64,000 bases of DNA from Stappia sp. BW2 (lineage in GTDB: Bacteria; Pseudomonadota; Alphaproteobacteria; Rhizobiales; Stappiaceae), in NCBI RefSeq assembly GCF_008107695.1, contig NZ_VIRG01000058.1:1-64000 (forward strand), in the 5' to 3' direction. A model generated the notes under the pieces. The model saw only the letters and a list, made by a program, of their open reading frames with translations, had not been told where the DNA came from and did not search any database. A program made the translations under genes and the position numbers. Positions 48,631 through 55,555 of the stretch are shown piece after piece (within the stretch, counting starts at the first letter, position 1; every line of letters begins with the position of its first letter).

Positions 48631-49062
48631 CTATTCGACGGTAACAGTGATCTTTTCGGACATCACCGGCGGGTTGTGCGGAATGTGCGACCAGTCGCCC
48701 AGAACAAGTTGCAACGTGTGCGTGCCTGCCGGAAGCTCGATGGTGGTTTCCGTCTGCCCGCCGCCAAAATGCCTGTGGTTGTCATCGGCCGGAATAGGTT
48801 CGTTGAGCTCCTCACCCTCAAGGCTGTCATCGATGATCAGATGATGATGACCGGTGTTTTCCTTTTCCGTACCAGCCGGTGCGACACCCATGCCGGCAAG
48901 GCCGAACTTGATGTTGACCGGATTTTTGACGGTATCGCCGTCTTTCATATTGATGAAATAGAGCTTCACGCCGTCCGGCGCCGGGGTTTCCCCAGCCTGG
49001 GCAGCAACACTGGCGAGGCCGAACACGGCGGCAGCTGCAAACCCGATTGCAAGTTTCTTCAT
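48631..49062 (-). CDS. DUF4399 domain-containing periplasmic protein
   Basis: The 143-residue protein has a signal peptide (1-22, ending AAQA) and a DUF4399 domain with conserved His clusters (GHHHLIIDD and NHRHFGGGQTE) that could bind a metal such as copper. Its C-terminus is beta-rich (motif THTLQLVLGDWSHIPH). No function is established. It is 25 bp upstream of the EcfG box of the mgtC-like gene and on the same strand; no EcfG box was found before it. Confidence 0.85.
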   Translation of the reverse strand: MKKLAIGFAAAAVFGLASVAAQAGETPAPDGVKLYFINMKDGDTVKNPVNIKFGLAGMGVAPAGTEKENTGHHHLIIDDSLEGEELNEPIPADDNHRHFGGGQTETTIELPAGTHTLQLVLGDWSHIPHNPPVMSEKITVTVE

Positions 49063-49207
49063 GGTTTTTTCCTTTCAAGAACGGATTGCGTGATTGGTCC
49101 GTATGACCTTTTTCAAATAGGGCGTAACAGCAGTCACCGTAAGCCCCGTTCCGCCTTTCCCGCGCAGGTCGTCTTATCACGCGTCCAAATTGTCACAGGC
49201 ATTCGCA

Positions 49208-49232
49208 GGAACGCTTCCGGCAGTTCGGCGTT
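49208..49232 (+). promoter_or_regulatory. EcfG-type general-stress promoter of the host-attachment gene
   Basis: GGAAC (49208-49212), 16 bp, then CGTT (49229-49232). The start codon of the host-attachment gene is 36 bp downstream of the -10 element, with a GGAG ribosome-binding site between. Confidence 0.75.
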
Positions 49233-49267
49233 TTCAGATAACGAACCCAAAACTGCAGGAGTGCGAC

Positions 49268-49720
49268 ATGAAGGATTCGATCCGACTGAAACATGATGGC
49301 TGGGTGGTCGTCGCCGACGGCTCCAAGGCACTTTTCCTGACCAATGCTGGCACGGCGCAGCATCCCAACCTTACGGTGTTCCGGAAGGAAACGCAGGACA
49401 ACCCGCCCAATCGCGAACAGACGTCAGACCGCCCCGGGCGCATGAGCGACGGCCCCCAGGGGCATCGCAGCGCCGTACAGGAAGCTGACTGGCACGCACT
49501 TGCGGAAGACGATTTTGCCACCGACCTTGCCGACCTGCTTTACAAGCGCGCGCACAAGGGCAAATTCGACGAGATCGTTCTGGTTGCCGCACCTTCGGTT
49601 CTCGGGCAGGTTCGCAAACACCTTCACAAGGAAGTCAGCGACCGCATCGTTGCGGAAATCGACAAGGATCTGACCAACCATCCCGTCGATCGCATCGAAA
49701 AGCTTGTTTTTGGCGGATAG
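49268..49720 (+). CDS. Host attachment family protein
   Basis: The 150-residue protein matches the family annotated as required for attachment to host cells (motifs VVADGSKALFLTNAG and FDEIVLVAAPSVLGQVRKHL), a baeRF/eRF1-like fold. In spite of the family name, relatives in many Hyphomicrobiales are stress-induced cytosolic proteins. The start at 49268 is chosen because GGAG lies 7-10 bp upstream and an EcfG promoter precedes it; 26 upstream codons would lie across that promoter. ExoD follows after 116 bp. Confidence 0.88.
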   Translation: MKDSIRLKHDGWVVVADGSKALFLTNAGTAQHPNLTVFRKETQDNPPNREQTSDRPGRMSDGPQGHRSAVQEADWHALAEDDFATDLADLLYKRAHKGKFDEIVLVAAPSVLGQVRKHLHKEVSDRIVAEIDKDLTNHPVDRIEKLVFGG

Positions 49721-49746
49721 CCCCAAACCCGGCTGACTACGGACAC

Positions 49747-49774
49747 GCCGCCCGGCAAACTCAGGCCGGGCGGC
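49747..49774 (+). terminator. GC-rich hairpin after the host-attachment gene
   Basis: Perfect 10-bp arms GCCGCCCGGC (49747-49756) and GCCGGGCGGC (49765-49774) with an 8-base loop, 26 bp past the stop. No T run follows, so it may be an incomplete terminator or a transcript-stability element before exoD. Confidence 0.45.
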
Positions 49775-49836
49775 AAACGGTCGGCCGCAGCGACATCGCT
49801 GCCGAACAGATCGCACCCACCCGAACAGGAAAGACG

Positions 49837-50424
49837 ATGACCGCTGATCCGGACACGGACCGGCCCCTGACATCGATTATCGACCGGGTCGCAGAAATCA
49901 CGAGAGAGGGCCCAGTCTCGCTGGATCGCGTCGTCGGCGCATTCCAGCATGCCGGATTCGCGGCGATGCTGCTCGTGCCCGCGGCAGCAGTCGTGACCCC
50001 GCTGAGCGGCATTCCCCTGTTCTCAAGTCTGTGCGGAGTGACCATCTGCCTGATCGCGGCGCAGTGGCTGCTGAAACGTGACCGGATCTGGCTACCGGCC
50101 TGGCTGGGCCGGCAGAGCCTTGAGGGCGACAAGGTTCGGCTGGCAATGCTCAAGCTGCGGCCTGCCGCCCGATGGCTGGACGACCACTCCAGAAAGCGGG
50201 CCCGGTTTCTTTTCCGGCAACCGTTGCGGGCCCTGTTACCGATCGCCTGCCTCATGTTTGGCGCCCTGATGCCTCTTCTGGAGCTTGTGCCGTTTTCATC
50301 ATCGCTTCTTGGCGCGGCGGTCTGCCTGATTGCTGTCTCGCTCCTGACGCGGGACGGGCTGTTCGCCCTGATTGCGCTTCTGCCCGTCGCGGCCGTCGCC
50401 TGGGCGTTGACTGTCTTGCTGTAA
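49837..50424 (+). CDS. ExoD family membrane protein
   Basis: The 195-residue protein has a soluble N-terminus (about 1-35) and four to five hydrophobic segments in the ExoD pattern (motifs FAAMLLVPAAAVVTPLSGIPLFS, P-rich loop, RALLPIACLMFGALMPLLELVPFSSS; trimmed). Family members affect exopolysaccharide synthesis and alkali tolerance in rhizobia. The start has AGGA upstream. It may be read through from the EcfG promoter of the preceding gene. Confidence 0.85.
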   Translation: MTADPDTDRPLTSIIDRVAEITREGPVSLDRVVGAFQHAGFAAMLLVPAAAVVTPLSGIPLFSSLCGVTICLIAAQWLLKRDRIWLPAWLGRQSLEGDKVRLAMLKLRPAARWLDDHSRKRARFLFRQPLRALLPIACLMFGALMPLLELVPFSSSLLGAAVCLIAVSLLTRDGLFALIALLPVAAVAWALTVLL

Positions 50425-50441
50425 CGGCTTCCGCCTACGGA

Positions 50442-51473
50442 TCAACCCAGTGCCTGCAGGGCGATTGCACCGCCATAGATGCCGAGCAGGCTGACACTTT
50501 CAAACCCGATCCCGCCTGGGCCGGACTTCTGGCGCACGAGCAACCCCAGAAGAAGGATCGCGGTCATCACCAGCCCGATTGCCAGCCAGAAATAGTCCTG
50601 CGAGGAGACGGCCTGATACAGCGAGCCGTCGCGATACGCGATATCCGAGAGGGTGAGAAACAGCGTATCGAAGGTGTTGCCGCCCACAATGCCGCCAATG
50701 GCGAGCTGCAAGGCACCCCGATGCACGGCTGCGAGCGTCGTCACAAGTTCAGGCAGCGACGTGACGACGGCGGTCATCAAGGCTCCGACCAGAGACGCAT
50801 TGAGGTTGAAACGATCCGTCAGCTCACCGGCCACCTCGGCCAGCACCCAACCCATGGAAGCAAGAACAAGCATCAACCCCGAAAAACCGGCAATCAGCCA
50901 CATGTTGCCGTGCAGATCCTGTTCTGCCTCATCCGGGCTGTCCGGGTGCGTCTCGGACGTATGCACCGCCTGCCACATGGGCTGTTGGTGCACGCACCGT
51001 TGCGCCATCAGACCGCCAAAGTAGACAATGACCAACGCATAGGAAGCCGGGTGAACGCCGAGGAACGTTATTTCCGGAGTGGTGTAGGCAACCAACGGTA
51101 TTGCCAGCAACAACACCAGAAGAGCGCATTGAAAAAGATTGGAAACATCCGCGGCAACATGCTCCAGGTTCGCGCGCCGGTAGACGATATCGGCGATAGC
51201 CAGAAAGGCTGTCTGTGCAGCAATTCCGCCCACACCATTCGAAAAAGCCAAAGACGCACGGCCGTCCAGAGCCGACGTCACTGACACAACGGTGCCGGCA
51301 AGAGAAGTCGCGGCTCCCAGCAGAACACCACCGACAAGCGCCTCGCCCAGGCCGGTCCGGTCGGCGATGCGGTCGGCCTGCCCCGTAAGGCGAATGCCGC
51401 TCACCAGAATGACGCCTCCCGCGCCCGCGAAAATCGCTAGCAAGACCCACAACGGCAGACTGTCGAAACTCAT
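50442..51473 (-). CDS. CaCA family sodium/calcium exchanger-like protein
   Basis: This 343-residue polytopic protein has two halves, each with a putative alpha-repeat. The second repeat is canonical (TSLPELVTTLAAVHRGA followed by GGIVGGNTFDTL) with the conserved Glu. The first repeat reads TSLAGTVVSVTSALDGR, with Gly where the ion-coordinating Glu is expected. The two repeats have a charged loop between them (about 170-190). Ion specificity is thus uncertain, and it may be a divergent cation exchanger. The start ATG at 51473 is placed downstream of an exact EcfG promoter; the longer frame upstream is not plausible. Confidence 0.82.
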   Translation of the reverse strand: MSFDSLPLWVLLAIFAGAGGVILVSGIRLTGQADRIADRTGLGEALVGGVLLGAATSLAGTVVSVTSALDGRASLAFSNGVGGIAAQTAFLAIADIVYRRANLEHVAADVSNLFQCALLVLLLAIPLVAYTTPEITFLGVHPASYALVIVYFGGLMAQRCVHQQPMWQAVHTSETHPDSPDEAEQDLHGNMWLIAGFSGLMLVLASMGWVLAEVAGELTDRFNLNASLVGALMTAVVTSLPELVTTLAAVHRGALQLAIGGIVGGNTFDTLFLTLSDIAYRDGSLYQAVSSQDYFWLAIGLVMTAILLLGLLVRQKSGPGGIGFESVSLLGIYGGAIALQALG

Positions 51474-51541
51474 ATGAACGGTGTCTCCCTTGAGATGCAC
51501 GGACGTCTGGGTGGTCAACTTGAGGTGTGGCCCCTGAGGCA

Positions 51542-51566
51542 AACGGTTGCCGCGATCTGAAGTTCC
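51542..51566 (-). promoter_or_regulatory. EcfG-type promoter of the CaCA exchanger gene (left half of divergent pair)
   Basis: On the minus strand GGAAC (51566-51562), 16 bp, CGTT (51545-51542). The -10 element is 69 bp from the start codon. Its -35 element is only 5 bp from the -35 of the opposite promoter, and the junction GTTCCCTCAGGGAAC is a perfect palindrome about a central C. Confidence 0.75.
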
Positions 51567-51571
51567 CTCAG

Positions 51572-51596
51572 GGAACGATCTGGCGCCTTGTGCGTT
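51572..51596 (+). promoter_or_regulatory. EcfG-type promoter of the small membrane protein gene (right half of divergent pair)
   Basis: GGAAC (51572-51576), 16 bp, CGTT (51593-51596). The next good start codon is ATG 51657 with GAGGTA upstream, 60 bp after the -10 element. Confidence 0.75.
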
Positions 51597-51656
51597 TACG
51601 AAGCAATGCAGGCTGCAATGCAGGCTGCCAGATGGCAATATCGCGAGGTAGTGACG

Positions 51657-51821
51657 ATGATCTATCACGGCTTTAATGACGATGCGGACAGGCACCTTGC
51701 CATACTGCGTGAACGGATCAGAGACAGGGAGGCTTCCAGTTGGAAACAACTGGCACTTGGCTTCGGTTTCACCGGCGTCATTTTTTCGCTGCTCGCTCTG
51801 ATTTTCCTGATGTCCTACTGA
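51657..51821 (+). CDS. Small single-pass membrane protein
   Basis: The 54-residue protein MIYHGFNDDADR... has a charged N-terminal half (about 1-28) and one membrane helix (about 33-52; motif GFTGVIFSLLALIFLMSY). I recognise no family. The start is set by a GAGGTA ribosome-binding site and by the EcfG promoter, which overlaps the first codons of the longer frame. Such small membrane proteins are common in stress regulons; function unknown. Confidence 0.65.
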   Translation: MIYHGFNDDADRHLAILRERIRDREASSWKQLALGFGFTGVIFSLLALIFLMSY

Positions 51822-52009
51822 CCGGATAGCGAGCGCGACCTGCAGCTCTTGGACTTGAAAATCCGAGGTGAGCGCATCGCGCAGGCTGCAGTACACACGC
51901 GGCGCCAGGTGCTTTCGCAAGGCCGAAGCACCGGGAAAGCCTTCCAGTAGAGCGCTGAGCCGAAGACGCCTTCGGCGATTGCCAACCCCTTGAACCAATT
52001 GAGGAAGAT
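51822..52009 (+). other. Spacer with two short hairpins
   Basis: This spacer between two small genes contains inverted repeats at 51908-51914 with 51926-51932 (GGTGCTT/AAGCACC) and at 51959-51965 with 51970-51976 (GCCGAAG/CTTCGGC, 4-base loop). Neither is followed by a T run. They may end the upstream small gene's transcript or shape the leader of the next gene. No EcfG box is seen. Confidence 0.4.
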
Positions 52010-52171
52010 ATGTCTTATAATGATCGTGCAGAAGCACAGGACGAAAAGGTCGTACTGAAAGAGAACGAGGCCAAGCAGGGCCTTGAACTTGGCGAGATGC
52101 GCTATGTCCTGGCCATCGGAACGGCAGGTGCTGTGGCCGCGTTGGCGGTTGCTGGGTACGTTTTTCTGTAA
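52010..52171 (+). CDS. Small membrane protein, 53 residues
   Basis: An open frame starts at ATG 52010, 3 bp after a GAGGAAG ribosome-binding site, and encodes MSYNDRAEAQDEKVV... with a charged N-terminal half and one membrane helix (about 32-52; motif YVLAIGTAGAVAALAVAG). It ends at TAA 52171. The composition resembles the neighbouring 54-residue protein in layout (acidic half, then helix). No family recognised. Coding status rests on ribosome-binding site and helix only. Confidence 0.6.
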   Translation: MSYNDRAEAQDEKVVLKENEAKQGLELGEMRYVLAIGTAGAVAALAVAGYVFL

Positions 52172-52300
52172 GGCACCATTTGTGGAACCTTCATGCCCGC
52201 ATCAGTGGGGCAAGTGAGAAATGACTTCGCGGGCCCCTTCGGCCAGCGGACATCCACAATACGAACGCCCCGATTGCCTGTTACACCAGGAGTATCCATC

Positions 52301-52549
52301 ATGACCAACACGACCAATGAAGTTATTGCCCATATTCTGAAGGACGACTCGCGCAGCAAGAACGAGCGGGTCGAAGAACTTCTGAAAATGCGTGAAGATG
52401 CCCGGGCCCTTCAGCGAGCTGCAACGGAAAGCCCGATGGGCGGCGATACGCCCGACACCTCCGGCCTTCGAGAAATCGACCGTGCACTGGAACGCCTTGG
52501 TCAGGACGACCCGGCAGAGGCGGAGGAAAACAGCGCCGCAACGCTCTAA
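52301..52549 (+). CDS. Hypothetical protein, 82 residues
   Basis: The 82-residue soluble, highly charged protein (MTNTTNEVIAHILKDDSR...) is predicted to be largely helical with an acidic C-terminus. AGGAG lies 8 bp upstream of ATG 52301; 36 upstream codons of the frame have no support. I do not recognise the family. It lies in the stress island between two small or stress-associated genes and is followed by a strong hairpin. Confidence 0.65.
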   Translation: MTNTTNEVIAHILKDDSRSKNERVEELLKMREDARALQRAATESPMGGDTPDTSGLREIDRALERLGQDDPAEAEENSAATL

Positions 52550-52560
52550 ATCACATGTCC

Positions 52561-52597
52561 TTGAGCACACCTGCATCTCCGGCGCAGGTGTGCTCAA
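52561..52597 (+). terminator. Perfect 14-bp hairpin between the hypothetical and DUF1232 genes
   Basis: Arms TTGAGCACACCTGC (52561-52574) and GCAGGTGTGCTCAA (52584-52597) are exactly complementary with a 9-base loop. It lies 12 bp past the stop of the upstream gene. There is no T run, so it is either a weak terminator or a stability/protein-binding element. Confidence 0.55.
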
Positions 52598-52659
52598 AGT
52601 TGAATAGCACGGGCACCAAGCCTATCTTTACCAAAGGGACAACCATCACAGGCGGCACG

Positions 52660-53034
52660 ATGAGCACCACCTTTGAAGACCTTGGCTTCGACCCCGAGAT
52701 CCTCGGACCGGAAGAAGAGCAGAAGAAAACGATCCGGCAGAAGCTGATGTCGACAGCCCGAAAGGCTGCGCGTCAGGTGCCCTTCATGGAAGATGTGGTG
52801 GCCGGATATTTCTGCGCACTCGATCACACGACGCCCAGCAAGGTGCGCGCGACGCTGTTGGCGTCACTGGCGTACTTTGTGCTGCCTCTGGATACGATCC
52901 CCGATTTTCTGATCGGCATCGGCTTTGGCGATGATGCCACCGTGCTTCTGGCCGCAATTGCGATGATCCGCAGCCACATCCGGCCGGAACACTATGAAGC
53001 GGCGAAGGAAGCTTTGAGAGACGGCGAAATCTGA
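52660..53034 (+). CDS. YkvA/DUF1232 family membrane protein
   Basis: The 124-residue protein has an N-terminal helical part (about 1-60) and a DUF1232 domain (about 45-90) with the family core YFVLPLDTIPDFLIGIGFGDD, two short hydrophobic segments and a conserved Pro-Asp. Function is unknown; family members are common in stress regions of alphaproteobacteria. I choose ATG 52660; the open frame reaches further upstream through the hairpin, which argues against the longer form. Confidence 0.82.
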   Translation: MSTTFEDLGFDPEILGPEEEQKKTIRQKLMSTARKAARQVPFMEDVVAGYFCALDHTTPSKVRATLLASLAYFVLPLDTIPDFLIGIGFGDDATVLLAAIAMIRSHIRPEHYEAAKEALRDGEI

Positions 53035-53081
53035 CTGCGCTCTTGATGCGGAGGCGCTTGGCCTGATCGCTCCATGCCCGG

Positions 53082-53522
53082 TCAGGCTCCCTTGGGCCTG
53101 TCCCTTTGCTCCACCCCCTTGCCTCCAAACCAGCAGCCGGACGTCCTTCCGGCAATCAACCAGTAAATGCCACCGGCGATGAAGCCGGCTGCAAGCGCAA
53201 CGGCGCTGCCGGGCCTGAAGGCAGTGTCCGGGGTCTCGGCACCAAGTGTCCAGACAGCAAACGCGATCAGGCCGGCTGCGCCAACATGAAACAGGAAACT
53301 GCGCAGCCTTGCCGCCTCCGCCACAGCAATTGCCACGGCGGCTGGTGCCAAGGCCGTGGCACCGACAACGCTTGCGCCGACGAGACCGCTGCCGACCATG
53401 GTCGCAAACGCGATTGGATCGGTTTCAGGATGCCCGGCCCGGAAAAAGCCCCAGGCCAGGAACAAGCCGCAAGACAGAACCGCGAAGATAAAACCGAACG
53501 CGATTCTGAGAAGCTGCAACAT
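53082..53522 (-). CDS. Four-helix hypothetical membrane protein
   Basis: The 146-residue protein begins MLQLLRIAFGFIFAVLSCGLF and has four predicted membrane helices, with a short polar C-terminus. It resembles uncharacterised Hyphomicrobiales membrane proteins of similar size that lie near infC. The start at 53522 drops 15 upstream codons. It converges on the DUF1232 gene. No function can be given. Confidence 0.7.
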   Translation of the reverse strand: MLQLLRIAFGFIFAVLSCGLFLAWGFFRAGHPETDPIAFATMVGSGLVGASVVGATALAPAAVAIAVAEAARLRSFLFHVGAAGLIAFAVWTLGAETPDTAFRPGSAVALAAGFIAGGIYWLIAGRTSGCWFGGKGVEQRDRPKGA

Positions 53523-53852
53523 GAATTTCCCGCCGTCCAAATCGGTATCCTTCCTTGATATGGGCAAGCTGACTGCTTACTTGACCATCTGCCGGTGCGA
53601 TTGCAACCTTTGCAAACCGGCAGGCACCTGACTGGCCCTGAACCGGCTGGCCAGCGCTTGAGGCCCTGAAAATGTGACCGCCTGTCGAAAACGGTGTTTT
53701 CGCTTGACTTTTTGCCGGTTTCGCAGGACTTTGAGAGATGGTGTTAGGCCATAACCATATCAGCACCTTGGTACCAGCGTTCCGAGGTTTTTTGTGTATG
53801 GATCGTAGCCAAGACCTAACGCCAAGTAGAAACGAAAGAGGAGTTTGCGACC
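53523..53852 (+). other. Upstream region of infC with leader signals
   Basis: This 330-bp stretch holds a TTGACT element (53704-53709), a candidate -35 for a leader transcript, although the -10 is poor. Downstream is a hairpin with a T run (53765-53793), then AAAGAGGAG (53835-53843) as the infC ribosome-binding site. No gene is seen. Confidence 0.5.
53765..53793 (+). terminator. Candidate transcription attenuator in the infC leader
   Basis: Arms ACCTTGG (53765-53771) and CCGAGGT (53782-53788) form a 7-bp stem including one G-U pair, with a 10-base loop, followed by six T residues (53788-53793). It lies 60 bp upstream of the infC start and in the same direction. It is not after any plus-strand gene, so premature termination of an infC leader transcript is the simplest use. 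Confidence 0.45.
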
Positions 53853-54392
53853 ATTCGCCGTCCGTTCCGCGCCCCGCCTCCTACGAAGGAAGGCCCGCGC
53901 ACAAACCATGAAATTCGCGTTCGCGAAGTCCAGTTGATCGATCATGAAGGCGCCAACCGTGGCGTCATCCCGACAGAAGAGGCGATGGGCATCGCCATGG
54001 ATGCCGGGTTGGATCTAGTTGAAATCCAGCCGAATGCGAATCCGCCTGTCTGCAAGATCCTGGACTATGGCCGGTACAAGTACCAGGCTCAGAAGAAAGC
54101 AGCAGAAGCCCGCAAGAAACAGAAGACCGTCGAGATCAAAGAGATCAAGATGCGTCCGAACATCGACACTCACGACTACGAAGTGAAGATGAAGAGCATG
54201 TTGCGGTTCTTTGACGAAGGCGACAAGGTGAAGGTCACACTCCGTTTCCGGGGCCGCGAAATGGCCCACCAGGATCTGGGCATGAACCTGCTCAACAAGG
54301 TCCGTGAGGAAACCAACGAAATCGCCAAGGTCGAATCCTCGCCGAAGCTGGAAGGCCGCCAGATGGTGATGGTGTTGGCGCCGATCAAGTAA
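53853..54392 (+). CDS. infC: Translation initiation factor IF-3, AUU start
   Basis: IF-3 prevents premature 50S joining and checks the initiator tRNA and start codon. The conserved N-terminal sequence [22 protein letters not shown] lies in frame upstream of the first ATG (53934), and the only start that fits family length is ATT at 53853, giving 179 residues. AAAGAGGAG lies 9 bp upstream. Using ATG 53934 would remove 27 residues of the N-domain. In Escherichia coli infC also starts with AUU, which lets IF-3 repress its own translation; the same autoregulation is expected here. A strong terminator follows, and no rpmI-rplT genes are attached. Confidence 0.92.
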   Translation: MRRPFRAPPPTKEGPRTNHEIRVREVQLIDHEGANRGVIPTEEAMGIAMDAGLDLVEIQPNANPPVCKILDYGRYKYQAQKKAAEARKKQKTVEIKEIKMRPNIDTHDYEVKMKSMLRFFDEGDKVKVTLRFRGREMAHQDLGMNLLNKVREETNEIAKVESSPKLEGRQMVMVLAPIK

Positions 54393-54423
54393 GCTTCAGC
54401 GCACTAGCGCATTCGAATGTCTG

Positions 54424-54447
54424 AAAACCCCGCTTCGGCGGGGTTTT
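54424..54447 (+). terminator. Terminator of infC
   Basis: Ten-bp arms AAAACCCCGC (54424-54433) and GCGGGGTTTT (54438-54447) enclose a TTCG tetraloop, 31 bp past the stop. A textbook intrinsic terminator. Confidence 0.95.
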
Positions 54448-54557
54448 CTCGTTTTCAGGCGGAAAACTCACCCTTTTGAAAAATGCTCTTCCGGCATGTC
54501 ACATCGACTGCAGCTGTCTTGTCATTCCCCGCGAGCCGCAAGCGTGTGCAGGAGAAG

Positions 54558-54737
54558 ATGATGAGGAACGAAGGGAATGCCTTGACCGGACTTCGAAAGC
54601 CAAACCCGGCGAACGATCGTGAAAAGATAGACATCGCCGTCGTTTTTCACAGTGGCTATGGGCACACGGAACGTCAGGCAGCGGCAGTCAGGAATGGTAT
54701 CGAGGATATCGACGGACTGCCGGGATTCGGTGACTGA
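54558..54737 (+). pseudogene. Flavodoxin/NAD(P)H-quinone oxidoreductase remnant
   Basis: The 59-codon frame contains IDIAVVFHSGYGHTERQAAAV, the FMN-phosphate-binding opening of WrbA-like flavodoxins (usually about 190-200 residues), then stops at 54737. The next 100 bp show no continuation in any frame that I can match to the family (the expected SPTYMG and W-containing loops are missing). A ribosome-binding site AGGAG is present, so it may still be translated. I judge it a truncated relic, though a short functional peptide cannot be excluded. Confidence 0.5.
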
Positions 54738-54850
54738 GGAAGATGGCGGCATCGTCCAGACCACCGCGCTGCAGATCCGGGACGGCAAGAGGCCGAGAGC
54801 AGACCCATTTTTTGACCTGAGCAGCACAGGTCGTAACACGTCTTGCAGCT

Positions 54851-55441
54851 TTATCCGATCAGCAGGTTCACATCCACGACTGGCATCCCAGCGTTATGCG
54901 CTGCCTCAAGTCCCTGGTGGCTGTCTTCGAACACAAGGCACTGCTTGGCCGCAACACCAAGCCGGGAAGCAGCCTCAAGGAAGAGATCGGGCGCCGGTTT
55001 GGCGTGGGCAACATCATCGATAGTGACCACCGTTTCGAACAACGGCAGCAGCCCCGTCTCCTTCAGCGACGCCAGCACCACCTCCCTCGGCCCGCCCGAG
55101 GCGACCGCCATCGGCATTTTGCCGTGAAACCTCCGCGCGATAGAGCTTATGACTTCGATCTCGCTGACGTCGCCAATCCGGGCCAGCACCGCCGAGCGCA
55201 TTTCGCGAACCGCCAGATCGCGATCCACCGAAACCCCATGCTCGGCGTCATAGTCATCCAGAAGCACATGTTCCGACATGCCGGCGCGGGCATGGTACCA
55301 GTCCGGCTCCATATGATGACCGGCAGCCTTGAAAGCATCCTGCCAGGCGCCGGCATAAAGGGCCGGCGTTTGCACCAGCGTTCCGTCGCAATCGAAAATC
55401 AGGGCCTGCGCCTGTTGAAGACGCGTCTCCAGCTCGTTCAT
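54851..55441 (-). CDS. HAD-superfamily phosphatase, beta-phosphoglucomutase-like
   Basis: The 196-residue protein has the HAD motif I FDCDGTL (nucleophile Asp17, general acid Asp19), a helical cap (about 28-90), motif II ASGG, motif III Lys in HAKPAPDLF, and motif IV FEDSHQG. This is the subfamily IA layout of sugar phosphatases and phosphomutases. It lies 114 bp after the lacI-type gene in the same direction, so it may be controlled with the sugar operon. Confidence 0.88.
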   Translation of the reverse strand: MNELETRLQQAQALIFDCDGTLVQTPALYAGAWQDAFKAAGHHMEPDWYHARAGMSEHVLLDDYDAEHGVSVDRDLAVREMRSAVLARIGDVSEIEVISSIARRFHGKMPMAVASGGPREVVLASLKETGLLPLFETVVTIDDVAHAKPAPDLFLEAASRLGVAAKQCLVFEDSHQGLEAAHNAGMPVVDVNLLIG

Positions 55442-55493
55442 GTCAGTCAGCTTTCAGTGTGGCTTGTACGCAATTCGATATTGCCAAGGATAG

Positions 55494-55523
55494 TTGACGG
55501 GTCGGAGCGAAGCCGCCCGTCAA
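55494..55523. repeat. Inverted repeat between lacI-type and HAD genes
   Basis: Arms TTGACGGG (55494-55501) and CCCGTCAA (55516-55523), separated by 14 bases. There is no T run. It could be a weak terminator or an operator; no evidence decides. Confidence 0.35.
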
Positions 55524-55555
55524 TGCCGGCAACGAGGCCTCGCGAGAACACCCGG

